Assembly: GCA_026713505.1 (NCBI GenBank)
Contig: JAPOOH010000238.1
Coordinates: 1 to 10,107 of the forward strand
Reading direction: 5' to 3'
Origin: Chloroflexota bacterium
GTDB taxonomy: Bacteria > Chloroflexota > Dehalococcoidia > Lucifugimonadales > Australimonadaceae
DNA length: 10,107 bases
Of this stretch, positions 1 to 6,881 are shown one piece after another (the stretch's first letter is position 1; each line of letters begins with the position of its first letter). A program made the position numbers and the translations under genes. The notes beneath the pieces are model-generated. The model was given only the letters and a program-made list of their open reading frames with translations, was not told the origin of the DNA and ran no database searches.

Positions 1-297
1 TCCGCACTGCAGAAGTACGTTTTCATCATCCTGCCGCAGGCGATCAAGGCCGTCATCCCCGCCATAATCGGCCGCTTCATCGCCCTGTGGAAGGACACTG
101 CCCTTCTCGCGGCGATATCCCTGATCAATACCCTGGAGCAAGCCAAGAAGATCCTCGCCGGCCAGACGGACATCGCGGACGGCGCATTCTTCGAGATCTA
201 CATCGTGGTCGGTCTCATCTACTGGAGCGTTTCTTACATGCTGTCTCTTCTCGGTGGGGCTGCCGAGAAGAGACTGAGCGCAGGCGAGAGGCGGTAA
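1..297 (+). CDS. Amino acid ABC transporter permease, C-terminal part (5' truncated)
   Basis: Frame 1 is open from the window edge to a TAA at 295-297, giving the last 98 residues of an inner-membrane permease. The piece begins within the cytoplasmic coupling region. The string IILPQAIKAVIPAI is the second half of the EAA loop typical of HisM/GlnP-type permeases, which docks on the ATPase. It is followed by a conserved FIALWKDTALL segment and a last hydrophobic helix (about IYIVVGLIYWSVSYML), then a short charged tail ending ERR. The ATPase gene starts only 3 nt after the stop, so the two are almost certainly one operon. The family imports polar amino acids with a periplasmic or lipid-anchored binding protein, which lies outside the window. 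The start and N-terminal helices are not visible, and the exact substrate cannot be told. Confidence 0.93.
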   Translation, partial: SALQKYVFIILPQAIKAVIPAIIGRFIALWKDTALLAAISLINTLEQAKKILAGQTDIADGAFFEIYIVVGLIYWSVSYMLSLLGGAAEKRLSAGERR

Positions 298-300
298 CAG

Positions 301-1047
301 ATGGCACAGAAGATAGACAATGAGATAGTCCGTATCGAGAACGTGGTCAAGCGGTTCGGCGATTTCGTCGCTCTCAAGGAAGTCAATCTCTCCGTGCAAG
401 AGGGCGAAGTCGTCGTCATCATCGGCCCGTCAGGTTCCGGCAAGTCCACCATGCTCCGGACTATCAACCAACTGGAGAAGCACGATGAGGGGCGAATCGT
501 CGTCGACGGCATCGAACTGACCGACGACGCACGCAGCCTGCACAAGATACGCGCCGAGATCGGCATGGTCTTTCAGCAGTTCAACCTGTTCCCGCACCTC
601 ACTGTCATGCGGAACATCACCCTCGGCCCGCAGAAGGTGCGGCACATGCCGAAGCAGCAGGCGGAGGAACTCGCACTGCAACTGCTCACGCGGGTGGACA
701 TCCCCGAACAGGCCGACAAGTACCCTGGCCAACTGTCCGGCGGACAGCAGCAACGCGTCGCCATCGCTCGCGCCCTCGCCATGAACCCCAGGCTGATGAT
801 GTTCGACGAACCGACCTCCGCACTCGACCCGGAGATGATCAACGAAGTGCTGAAGGCCATGATGGAACTCGCGGCAGAAGGCATGACCATGATTTGTGTC
901 ACGCACGAGATGGCCTTCGCGCGAAACGTTGCCGACCGCATCATCTTCATGGACGAAGGCGAGATCGTGGAGATGAGCAAGCCGGAGGAATTCTTCACCA
1001 GCCCCAAGGAAGAGCGCACCAAGGCATTCCTCGACCAGATCCTCTGA
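301..1047 (+). CDS. Polar amino acid ABC transporter ATP-binding protein (GlnQ/HisP type)
   Basis: A complete 248-residue ATPase, the usual length for this family. All nucleotide-binding motifs are intact: Walker A GPSGSGKST at residues 42-50, a Q-loop (VFQQFNLFPHLT) around 90-101, signature LSGGQQQR at 145-152, Walker B LMMFDEP at 165-171 with catalytic Glu170, a D-loop SALD, and the switch His202 in VTHEMAFA. The FQQFNLFPH and LGPQKV strings are characteristic of the polar amino acid uptake subfamily. The ATG is 3 nt after the permease stop and is preceded by a purine-rich GAGAGGCGG stretch that can serve as ribosome binding site inside the permease end. It would power amino acid import at the cytoplasmic face of the permease. 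The gene ends 12 nt from the stop of a convergent gene, and I see no hairpin terminator between them. Confidence 0.96.
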   Translation: MAQKIDNEIVRIENVVKRFGDFVALKEVNLSVQEGEVVVIIGPSGSGKSTMLRTINQLEKHDEGRIVVDGIELTDDARSLHKIRAEIGMVFQQFNLFPHLTVMRNITLGPQKVRHMPKQQAEELALQLLTRVDIPEQADKYPGQLSGGQQQRVAIARALAMNPRLMMFDEPTSALDPEMINEVLKAMMELAAEGMTMICVTHEMAFARNVADRIIFMDEGEIVEMSKPEEFFTSPKEERTKAFLDQIL

Positions 1048-1059
1048 AGCGCTCCTACA

Positions 1060-2817
1060 TCACCAGTAGAACGGGCTGTCCTTCAACCACTCCAGCTGGT
1101 GGTACTCGAGGAAAGTAACGAGCGCATAGCGCCGACTGCTGTCCGTCAGCCCGAATCCGTCCGCGTCCTGGACCTCAGCCGCTAAACGCCAGCCAACCAT
1201 GATGTTGTCGTTCCACAACAGCCTGTCCGTGTCCCGCAAGCGCTGGTGGTTCACACCCCCCACAACACGAGCCCCGCTGTCTACCACCTGGTTGTACACG
1301 CCCGTTGATGCAAGCGCGTCAACATCGACCGAGCCGTCTACGTGCGTCTCATACAGATGACCGAGCCCGGCAGCATAGTGCAGGAGTTCGTGCAGGGCAG
1401 CAACCAGATAGTGGTCGTTGCTGCTCGTTGCGACCTCCGCCCCCATGAGGAAGTGAGTGTTGTAGGCCACTCTCAACGCGATGCCCGGCCCCGGACTCGA
1501 CCACCCGCCCGGCTCGGCGACGAGCACAACCGCTTCATCCGATGAGCAGAATCGCCCGCAGAAATCGATGGGGGGAGCGTGCGGGGCATTCAAGTGAGGA
1601 ATCTTCTCGATGGCGCTGATCTCCATGTTGATGCCCAAGCGCCCAGCGAGTTCCACCAGCCGATCGAGCCGCTGGACGAAGGCTCCGTTGGGCTGCGTGG
1701 TTGCATTGACGACTTTCAACCGTACTTTGTCGTCCGGATCGTTGCGCGTCTTGATGACCACAACGACAGGTGAGTTGCGCACTCCCGCGACGCGCTCCAC
1801 GGTGAACCTCCACTCGCCTGGAACTACCACTTCATCGTAAGTGAAGCTGCGGTCAGAGGTAGCTTGTGTAAGGGCGACCGAGTGACCTCGCAATAGCCTG
1901 ATCGGCGCAGGGTGGCGATCGTTGACAAAGGCCGCCACATGATCCTTCCCGTTCGGATCTGTCAACTCAGTCAGCCTGTAGCCAGGAGTTACGAGTTGGA
2001 AGGAGCGTGCGCCTTCAGGCACTGTGAAGGAACCCGATAGACCCCCTGCTCCCGTTAGCGGCACTTCATGACGCACGACCTGCCCATCATCCAGCGATGC
2101 AAGGCCGATACCTTGGCCAGTGATGAGATCTTCTGCAGGGACGAACAGGTGCGGCAGCGTGTATTCGCCCTCCAGATAGACGGAGTACTCCGTAATGCTT
2201 CCATCGCCAAGACACCCGGCGATGCCGGGCAACAGGTCCTCGACGTACGTTCCGGTGCATTCGTCTCTGTAGCGTTCAGCACAGTCGAACCCGTCAACGA
2301 TGTGGTCGTCAGTGCAGGCATGGTCTTCTGAAGAACCGAAGAAGTAGACCGCTCTATTGGACGTGACGGCGTCATCCTTGAATTGGAGACGGGGATGCTC
2401 CTCAAGGAATCCCACGAGGTTGTACTTCTCATAGGGGTCAACGCCGGGGATGTAGACCTCCGTTTCCTCTGGCCAAGGAGTCGGTGTCGGATAAGGTGTC
2501 GACGTTGGCCACGGCGACGGTATCGGAGCAGGAGTGGGAGTCTGCGTCGGAGTAGCAGTCGCTGTCGGAATCAGCGTCGGGGTCGGAGTCGGCGTGGCCG
2601 TTGGGGTTGCAGTGGGCGTCGCCGTCGGTCCTAATGTAGGCGTCGGCGTCAAGGTAGGAGTAGGAGTCAGTGTGGGTGTAGGCGCCGACGTAGGGGACGG
2701 TGTTGCCGCCGGCTCGGGCGTTGGTGTAGGCGGGTTCTGGCAGGCCCCAACGCCGAATGCAGTCAACAACACCAGGGAAGCAACCCACGCGCTCGTTCCA
2801 ACGTTGCCCAACCGCAT
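1060..2817 (-). CDS. Secreted lipoprotein with Pro/Thr linker and HExxH zinc-peptidase-like domain
   Basis: The chosen ATG at 2815-2817 is preceded by AGGAGG (2822-2827) and opens a 585-residue protein beginning with a signal peptide: MRLGN, a hydrophobic stretch, then lipobox V-G-A-C with Cys26 as the lipidation site. A longer reading frame to 2955 adds 46 unhydrophobic residues and is rejected. Residues 29-116 are an almost pure Pro/Thr linker, fitting display at the cell surface. Six Cys (168, 179, 187, 202, 420, 424) could form disulfides. A segment near 325-357 (VVPGEWRFTV) looks like a beta-sandwich. Residues 365-560 hold HELLHYAAGLGH, with His476, Glu477, His480 and His487, and NIMVGW near Met540, resembling a zinc site and Met-turn of metzincin peptidases. 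The His spacing is one residue longer than the consensus, so peptidase activity is inferred, not shown. It probably follows the GNAT gene in one transcript (25-nt gap). Confidence 0.82.
   Translation of the reverse strand: MRLGNVGTSAWVASLVLLTAFGVGACQNPPTPTPEPAATPSPTSAPTPTLTPTPTLTPTPTLGPTATPTATPTATPTPTPTLIPTATATPTQTPTPAPIPSPWPTSTPYPTPTPWPEETEVYIPGVDPYEKYNLVGFLEEHPRLQFKDDAVTSNRAVYFFGSSEDHACTDDHIVDGFDCAERYRDECTGTYVEDLLPGIAGCLGDGSITEYSVYLEGEYTLPHLFVPAEDLITGQGIGLASLDDGQVVRHEVPLTGAGGLSGSFTVPEGARSFQLVTPGYRLTELTDPNGKDHVAAFVNDRHPAPIRLLRGHSVALTQATSDRSFTYDEVVVPGEWRFTVERVAGVRNSPVVVVIKTRNDPDDKVRLKVVNATTQPNGAFVQRLDRLVELAGRLGINMEISAIEKIPHLNAPHAPPIDFCGRFCSSDEAVVLVAEPGGWSSPGPGIALRVAYNTHFLMGAEVATSSNDHYLVAALHELLHYAAGLGHLYETHVDGSVDVDALASTGVYNQVVDSGARVVGGVNHQRLRDTDRLLWNDNIMVGWRLAAEVQDADGFGLTDSSRRYALVTFLEYHQLEWLKDSPFYW
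2470..2733 (-). repeat. Low-complexity Pro/Thr-coding repeat within the lipoprotein gene
   Basis: About 260 bp of degenerate repeats built from GTCGGN/GTAGGN units on the plus strand (Pro-Thr codons on the minus strand) code residues 29-116 of the lipoprotein. The repeat is imperfect: units such as TPTPTL, TATPT and PTPAPIP alternate, so it is not a single expanded microsatellite. Its periodic composition keeps other frames open on both strands, giving spurious ORFs. Likely role is a flexible, possibly glycosylated spacer between membrane anchor and folded domains. Confidence 0.85.
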
Positions 2818-2842
2818 CGAGCCTCCTACGCTTCCGCCGCAC

Positions 2843-3418
2843 TCATCCCAACGACCGCCGCATGACGTGCCGCCTCGTCCCCGCGCGGCCCACTTCCGAG
2901 AAACCGTGCGCTTCGAAGACCGGGATGAACCCACAGAAGCGGTAACTCGGCCCATCGAGCGGAACGGGGTACGCCTCGATGACGGACGCTCCGTTCTCGC
3001 GAGCGTGCCGCGACGCCTCCTCGACGAGGCGATCCATCAGCCTGCGATGCCTGAATGCGTTCCGCACGTAGAAGCAGGTGAGCGACCAGACCGTGCTCTC
3101 GTCCTCTCCCTGCTCCTCCACGCCCCCGAGGCCAACAAACGTCTCGCGGGGCGCCACCGAGCACCAAGCGGCGGGCTCGCCGTCCACGTAGGCCAGCAAG
3201 CCCACGCGACCTCCGCCCGCGATCCGCTTCCGCATCGCCTCCTTCATGTGGGCGCGGTCGTGCGGCATCCTGCCTTCGGCGTCCCTGCGCCACATCCGGC
3301 ACCAGCACCAGCGGGGACCGCCGCGCGACTCGAACAGGCGCTCGAAGTCGGGCCAGCTTGCGGCGTCCACCTCGCGCACCACTATCGCAGGGTTGCTCGT
3401 TGGAGGCGGCGTCGTCAT
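2843..3418 (-). CDS. GNAT family N-acetyltransferase
   Basis: A 191-residue protein of the acetyl-CoA-dependent GNAT fold, in the subgroup that carries a Cys-Trp-Cys motif after strand 1 (RWCWCRMWRR, residues 36-45). Residues 111-150 match the core acetyl-CoA-binding strand, helix and following strand (WSLTCFYVRNAFRHRRLMDRL to VIEAYPV), and the C-terminus has the usual GFIPVFEAHGFSEVGR segment. The pyrophosphate loop reads RHRRLM rather than the canonical RGxGLA, so a glycine usually seen there is replaced. The substrate is unknown. The ATG at 3416-3418 is where family similarity begins; the 52-residue upstream extension is read through the promoter and the divergent gene and is rejected. No Shine-Dalgarno precedes it, but a TATACC box ends 9 nt upstream, which would suit a leaderless message. 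It reads toward the lipoprotein gene, 25 nt away. Confidence 0.85.
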   Translation of the reverse strand: MTTPPPTSNPAIVVREVDAASWPDFERLFESRGGPRWCWCRMWRRDAEGRMPHDRAHMKEAMRKRIAGGGRVGLLAYVDGEPAAWCSVAPRETFVGLGGVEEQGEDESTVWSLTCFYVRNAFRHRRLMDRLVEEASRHARENGASVIEAYPVPLDGPSYRFCGFIPVFEAHGFSEVGRAGTRRHVMRRSLG

Positions 3419-3455
3419 AGGATGAGGGGTATACTCCTCCACGCAGGAGGACGCA
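3419..3455. promoter_or_regulatory. Divergent promoter region with imperfect palindrome
   Basis: Only 37 bp separate the GNAT start and the amidohydrolase start. On the plus strand TATACT at 3430-3435 is a good -10 candidate, about 14 nt of leader before the ATG would remain, and AGGAGG (3445-3450) lies 5 nt before ATG 3456. On the minus strand the overlapping TATACC can serve the GNAT gene without a leader. Positions 3424-3439 form a 16-bp palindrome with one mismatched pair (GAGGGGTATACTCCTC), which could be an operator or just reflect back-to-back -10 boxes. The -35 boxes would fall inside the opposite coding regions and are not clear. Confidence 0.4.
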
Positions 3456-4628
3456 ATGCTGAACGGACAGAGAGTCTTCGACGCAGACACCCACATCCAC
3501 CCCTCGGTGGAGGCGCTGGAACCGTATTTCGACAGCGAATTCCGTGAGCGGATGCCCGAGCTGGAGCAGTACAAGATCGGGGCGCGCTCCGACCAGACGA
3601 CGACCCCACGCGAGGACCCGTCGCGCCACCACTACGCCGTGAGCCTCAGCCCGTACCGGCGACACCTGGGCGATGCCGAGCCGCGCGAGGTCCCGAAGGA
3701 TGCCCACTCGCGGCTCCACTTCGGTGAGTACACCGGCGAGAAGCTCCCCGGCGTCGGTGTCATCGACGATGCATTCGAGCAGCGCGTCGCCGACATGGAC
3801 GAAGAGGGCACTGACGTGCACATGATGGTGCCGGACGTAGCCATCGGCGTCTCGCTGCTCGGCGACCCCGCGCTGGAGATGGGGCTGATCCGCGCCTACC
3901 ACCGCCTGGTGGACGATCTCGCGGCCGCCCACCCGGGGCGGTTCAAGGCGCTCCTCGCCGTCTCCGGAACGGACGTCGAGGGGTCGGTTGCGGAGGTCGA
4001 CCGTTGGGGGAAGGAGCGGTGGGCCGCCGGCGTCCTGCCGTTCGCGGGTGTCGGCGAGCCGATGGACCATCCGCGGATGGAGCCGATCTGGGCCGCCGCC
4101 GCCAACCGCGGCCTCGGCGCGGTCCACCACAGCATGACGTGGGCGCCGCCCTACTTCCCCGGCTACAAGGACATGGACAACAACCGCTTCCTTGCGCGCC
4201 TCTGCTCCCACCCGTGGGGCGCGATGAAGACCATGGCCGCGTTCATCGGCGCGGGCATCATGGACCGGTACCCCATCAACTTCGGCGTCCTGGAATCGGG
4301 CGTCGGCTGGCTGCCGTTCTGGGTGCGGCGCATGGACGTGAACGCCGCTTACGTCGGCTTCACCGCGGACCTGCAACACAAGATGAGCGAATACGTCGCG
4401 AACGGGCGCTTCTTCGCGAGCATCGAGATGACGGAAGAGGAGGACATGGTCCGCATGGTCATGGACTTCCTCGGCGAGGACATCCTCATGTACGCGTCGG
4501 ACTACCCGCACGCCGAGTGCCAGTTCCCGAACTCACCCTCCATCGTGCAGGCCTGGCCAAGCATAGGTCCGGACACGATGCGGAAGTTCATGTGGGACAA
4601 CGCCGTCCGCTTCTTCGGTGAGCCCTAG
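3456..4628 (+). CDS. Amidohydrolase-2 family metal-dependent hydrolase/decarboxylase (HxH type)
   Basis: A 390-residue TIM-barrel enzyme of the amidohydrolase-2 (ACMSD-like) group. The N-terminal strand carries DADTHIHP with metal-ligand pair His13 and His15. A further His in AVHHS (224/225), Glu280 in GVLESG, and the C-terminal ASDYPH with Asp349 and His352 complete the expected active site. This family holds decarboxylases such as aminocarboxymuconate-semialdehyde and resorcylate decarboxylases, hydratases and hydrolases, so the reaction on an unknown, probably carboxylated or ring-cleavage substrate cannot be fixed. The protein is longer than the three paralogues on the opposite strand, with an extra segment around residues 40-100, and belongs to a different branch. 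The start is set by AGGAGG 5 nt upstream. Its TAG stop shares the bases CTAG with the stop of the convergent paralogue, so the two genes overlap by 4 bp. Confidence 0.9.
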   Translation: MLNGQRVFDADTHIHPSVEALEPYFDSEFRERMPELEQYKIGARSDQTTTPREDPSRHHYAVSLSPYRRHLGDAEPREVPKDAHSRLHFGEYTGEKLPGVGVIDDAFEQRVADMDEEGTDVHMMVPDVAIGVSLLGDPALEMGLIRAYHRLVDDLAAAHPGRFKALLAVSGTDVEGSVAEVDRWGKERWAAGVLPFAGVGEPMDHPRMEPIWAAAANRGLGAVHHSMTWAPPYFPGYKDMDNNRFLARLCSHPWGAMKTMAAFIGAGIMDRYPINFGVLESGVGWLPFWVRRMDVNAAYVGFTADLQHKMSEYVANGRFFASIEMTEEEDMVRMVMDFLGEDILMYASDYPHAECQFPNSPSIVQAWPSIGPDTMRKFMWDNAVRFFGEP

Positions 4629-5689
4629 TCGATGCCGTAGAGCGCGGCGGGGTTCGCGGTGAGCACCTTCTCAGCAAGGTCGGCCGGGATCTCTTCGCGC
4701 TCGCCCTTTTCTCGCAGGATGCTCAGCGCGTTGATCTCCGCGGACTGGTCGGCATGGCCGTAGTCCGTTCCGATAACGAGGTTATCCCTGCCCGCCCGCG
4801 AGGCGATGTAGTTCAGGTCCTCGTGGGTCTGGCATGCCACGTAGAAGCGGCTCTCCCGCAGCAGGTCTTCCCACATGTCGACGTTCAGCAGCCATGCCAT
4901 GCGCTCCTTCCGCGCCTCCAGCTCTGCAAGCGCGAACGGCACCCAGGACGACATCGATTCCACGAAACCGACGCGCAGCCGCGGGAACTTCTGCGGAACG
5001 CCTTCCAGCACGAGCGAGACGAACGCATCGATGGGAGGCAGCCTGTGCTGCCAGATGGGGTTGCTCAGGCCTTCCGTCACCTCGCCCGCGCCGATGTGGA
5101 TGCACATGGCCATATCCAACGCCTCCGCCTGACGGTAGAGCGGATAGAAGTAGGGGTCGCCAGCCGAGCGTCGTCCCGCCTCGACGCCGCGCTTGATCGC
5201 ACCCACCGCACCGTGCTCCTTCGCCCAGGCCATCTCATCTACGGCAACGTCGATGCTCAACACGGGCATCGACGCGACCCACCGGAGGCGTCCGCCTGAC
5301 TCCGCGCAACGGCTTGCTATCCACCGGTTGTAGGAGCGGCAGAGCGCTATCTCCACTTCGGGCTTGTCGCTGATGGCGCTCAGCATGAGCGTGGGGTAGA
5401 GGACCTGCACGTCCACCCCGAGTTCATCCATCTGGCGCAGGCGCGCGGGAACGTCTTTCAACTCGCGGGTAGCCTCGGTCGTCCCGGTACGGACGTCGTC
5501 ACGCATCCTGCGAAGACGCATGTGCCCGTCGATGTTCCAGTAGCGGAGGAAGTTTCTGGAAAGGCCGGCACTCGCGGCGTCCTCCACCGCCATCGCGGTG
5601 ATGGGCCGAAGCTTCGCGTGCTCCGGCTCCAGGAAGTCCCACGTTGCGTCGGTCTCGTCAACGTGCGCGTCTGCGTCTATGACCCTCAT
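4625..5689 (-). CDS. Amidohydrolase-2 family protein, tandem paralogue 3 (operon-distal)
   Basis: A 354-residue amidohydrolase-2 protein. It opens with IDADAHVDE: His9 is kept, the second His of the family's HxH is Asp11, and Glu12 follows. His198 (MCIHIG), Glu244 (GFVES) and GTDYGH with Asp309 and His312 supply the rest of a one-metal site. The middle (residues 115-200: CRSYNRW, GGRLRW, MPVL, RGVE, DPYFYPLY, LDM) is shared with the two upstream paralogues; against the product of 6882-7955 I count about 45 identities in 86 aligned positions, so these arose by duplication. The start ATG is preceded by AAGGGGGGA about 8 nt upstream, a weaker site than its neighbours have. It lies 77 nt after the previous gene and is probably the last of the cluster; its stop overlaps that of the convergent amidohydrolase gene. 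Substrate and reaction are not known. Confidence 0.9.
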   Translation of the reverse strand: MRVIDADAHVDETDATWDFLEPEHAKLRPITAMAVEDAASAGLSRNFLRYWNIDGHMRLRRMRDDVRTGTTEATRELKDVPARLRQMDELGVDVQVLYPTLMLSAISDKPEVEIALCRSYNRWIASRCAESGGRLRWVASMPVLSIDVAVDEMAWAKEHGAVGAIKRGVEAGRRSAGDPYFYPLYRQAEALDMAMCIHIGAGEVTEGLSNPIWQHRLPPIDAFVSLVLEGVPQKFPRLRVGFVESMSSWVPFALAELEARKERMAWLLNVDMWEDLLRESRFYVACQTHEDLNYIASRAGRDNLVIGTDYGHADQSAEINALSILREKGEREEIPADLAEKVLTANPAALYGID

Positions 5690-5766
5690 GACGTTTTCCC
5701 CCCTTGGTTACGCCGACGATACCACCGCCGCCGCGTGTGCCCCACAGCGCGGTGTGCGGCCGCTCC

Positions 5767-6813
5767 CTAGAGGCCGTAGAACCTCATGGGGTTCTCCTCC
5801 AGTATCTTCCCGGCCGCCTCGTTGCTGATCATGCCGGAGTCGGCCCAGCGTCGGACCTCGCCCAGCGCACTGATGTTTGCCGATATGTCGGAGTGGCTGT
5901 AGTCCGTGCCGATCATGAGGTTGTCCTCGGTACCAAGCGTAAGCAGGTACTCGACGTCGTCCACGGGGTCGATTGAGACGTAGAGGCGGTTGTCCCGGAA
6001 CAGGTTCCTCGAGGTCTCCAGTGCGACCCTCCGCTCATGGAGCGTGTCCGAACGCTCCACCATCGCGATCTGGGACAAGACGTAGGGAATCCACGACGCT
6101 CCGGCTTCGATGAACCCGAAACGAAGGTTGGGGAACCTTGAGGGCAACTTCGACCTGACGACGGAGAGGAAAGCGTCCATTATCGGGAACCCGCGGTCCC
6201 CGCCGCTGCCCGGGTGGCCGGTGTGGATGCAGAGCGGCATGTCCAGGTCATTCGCCGCCTCATACACCGGGAAGAAGTGCCGGTCCCCCACCGGTTTCAG
6301 GAGGTCCAACCCCCGCTTGAAGATGCCGCAGGCGCCGTTCTCCTTTGCCCAGCGCAACTCCCGGACGGAAGCGTCGGGGTCGAGCCACGGCAGCACCGCT
6401 GCCCATCGGATCCGGCCCCCGGTCTGGCCGCATTTCTCGGCGACCCATCGGTTGTAGGCGCTGGCGAGCGCAGCCTCCGGCTCCGGGTTGAGTGCGATAT
6501 AGCGTATGAAGAAGGTGGGGAAGATCACCTGCACGTCCACGCCCATCCGGTCCATGTCTTCCAGCCGTCCCTCCAGGTCGTCCAACTCACGCCGGGCCTG
6601 CGCCGGATGGTGTTCATCATCCCGAACGGCACGGGTCTGCAGGCGCCCCTCTACGAACCAGAACCGGCTCCGGTGGGCGTCCATACCTGCGTGCTCGATA
6701 GCCTCTATGGGCGGCATCATCGTCGTTGGCGTATACCTGGCGAGGGCGCCCTCCAGCCACTCCCAGGTGGACTCGCTCTCGTCCACGTGCGTATCGGCAT
6801 CGATAACGGCCAT
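5767..6813 (-). CDS. Amidohydrolase-2 family protein, tandem paralogue 2
   Basis: A 348-residue member of the same tandem set, starting at an ATG with GAGGAGG (6820-6826) 6 nt upstream. Metal-site residues: IDADTHVDE with His9, Asp11 and Glu12, His197 in LCIHTGH, Glu236 in GFIEAG, and IGTDYSH with Asp304 and His307. It keeps the paralogue signatures TWEWLEG near residue 16, MGVDVQVIFPT, YNRWVAEK, GGRIRWAAVLPWLD, KRGLD and LDMPLCIH. Compared with its neighbours it has a glycine-rich PGSGGDRG after the active-site His where the others have different short inserts, which probably shapes a different substrate pocket. It sits 68 nt after the preceding gene and 77 nt before the next. A candidate internal promoter lies upstream (6844-6872), so it may also be transcribed separately from the first genes of the cluster. 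Confidence 0.9.
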   Translation of the reverse strand: MAVIDADTHVDESESTWEWLEGALARYTPTTMMPPIEAIEHAGMDAHRSRFWFVEGRLQTRAVRDDEHHPAQARRELDDLEGRLEDMDRMGVDVQVIFPTFFIRYIALNPEPEAALASAYNRWVAEKCGQTGGRIRWAAVLPWLDPDASVRELRWAKENGACGIFKRGLDLLKPVGDRHFFPVYEAANDLDMPLCIHTGHPGSGGDRGFPIMDAFLSVVRSKLPSRFPNLRFGFIEAGASWIPYVLSQIAMVERSDTLHERRVALETSRNLFRDNRLYVSIDPVDDVEYLLTLGTEDNLMIGTDYSHSDISANISALGEVRRWADSGMISNEAAGKILEENPMRFYGL

Positions 6814-6843
6814 CGTTTGCCTCCTCTTCCGAATCGTGCCCCC

Positions 6844-6872
6844 ATCATACGCCGAGGGGGCCGCCTGCTCAG
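6844..6872 (-). promoter_or_regulatory. Candidate internal promoter before paralogue 2
   Basis: Read on the minus strand, TATGAT (6844-6849, one mismatch to TATAAT) is preceded by 17 bp and then CTGAGC (6867-6872, three of six matches to TTGACA). It would give a leader of about 20-25 nt containing the GAGGAGG site. The -10 is good and the -35 weak, so this is only a candidate. It falls in the 68-nt gap between two paralogues. Confidence 0.3.
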
Positions 6873-6881
6873 TTCCTCCGC

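Noticed and set aside
1048..1059. Terminator between the ATPase and lipoprotein genes
   Set aside because: The 12-bp gap contains only the hexamer AGCGCT and no stem with a T-run.
2470..2733. CRISPR-like or satellite repeat
   Set aside because: The units are short, degenerate and in frame with Pro/Thr codons. There are no spacers or constant direct repeats, so it is a coding low-complexity tract.
2438..2842. Minus-strand frame with Asp/Ser-rich repeats
   Set aside because: It is a shifted reading of the Pro/Thr repeat. The lipoprotein frame has a signal peptide, ribosome binding site and full-length domains, so this one is a shadow.
2818..2955. N-terminal extension of the lipoprotein gene
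   Set aside because: The extra 46 residues are Gly/Arg/Ser-rich, overlap the GNAT coding region, and would put the signal peptide inside the chain; the ATG at 2817 has AGGAGG upstream.
2534..3547. Plus-strand open frame starting with a long Val-Gly repeat
   Set aside because: The Val-Gly repeat is the reverse reading of the Pro/Thr-coding repeat of the lipoprotein, and the remainder is antisense to the GNAT gene.
2826..4511. Long open frame (561 codons) on the minus strand across the amidohydrolase and GNAT genes
   Set aside because: It is antisense to 3456-4628 and out of frame with the GNAT gene. The translation is Arg/Val/Ala-rich without family motifs, typical of a shadow frame in GC-rich DNA.
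5709..6855. Shared octamer TACGCCGA in the gaps before two paralogues (5709-5716 and 6848-6855)
   Set aside because: Its distance to the start codon differs (19 versus 34 nt) and an 8-bp match in GC-rich DNA is expected by chance, so it is not supported as a conserved operator.
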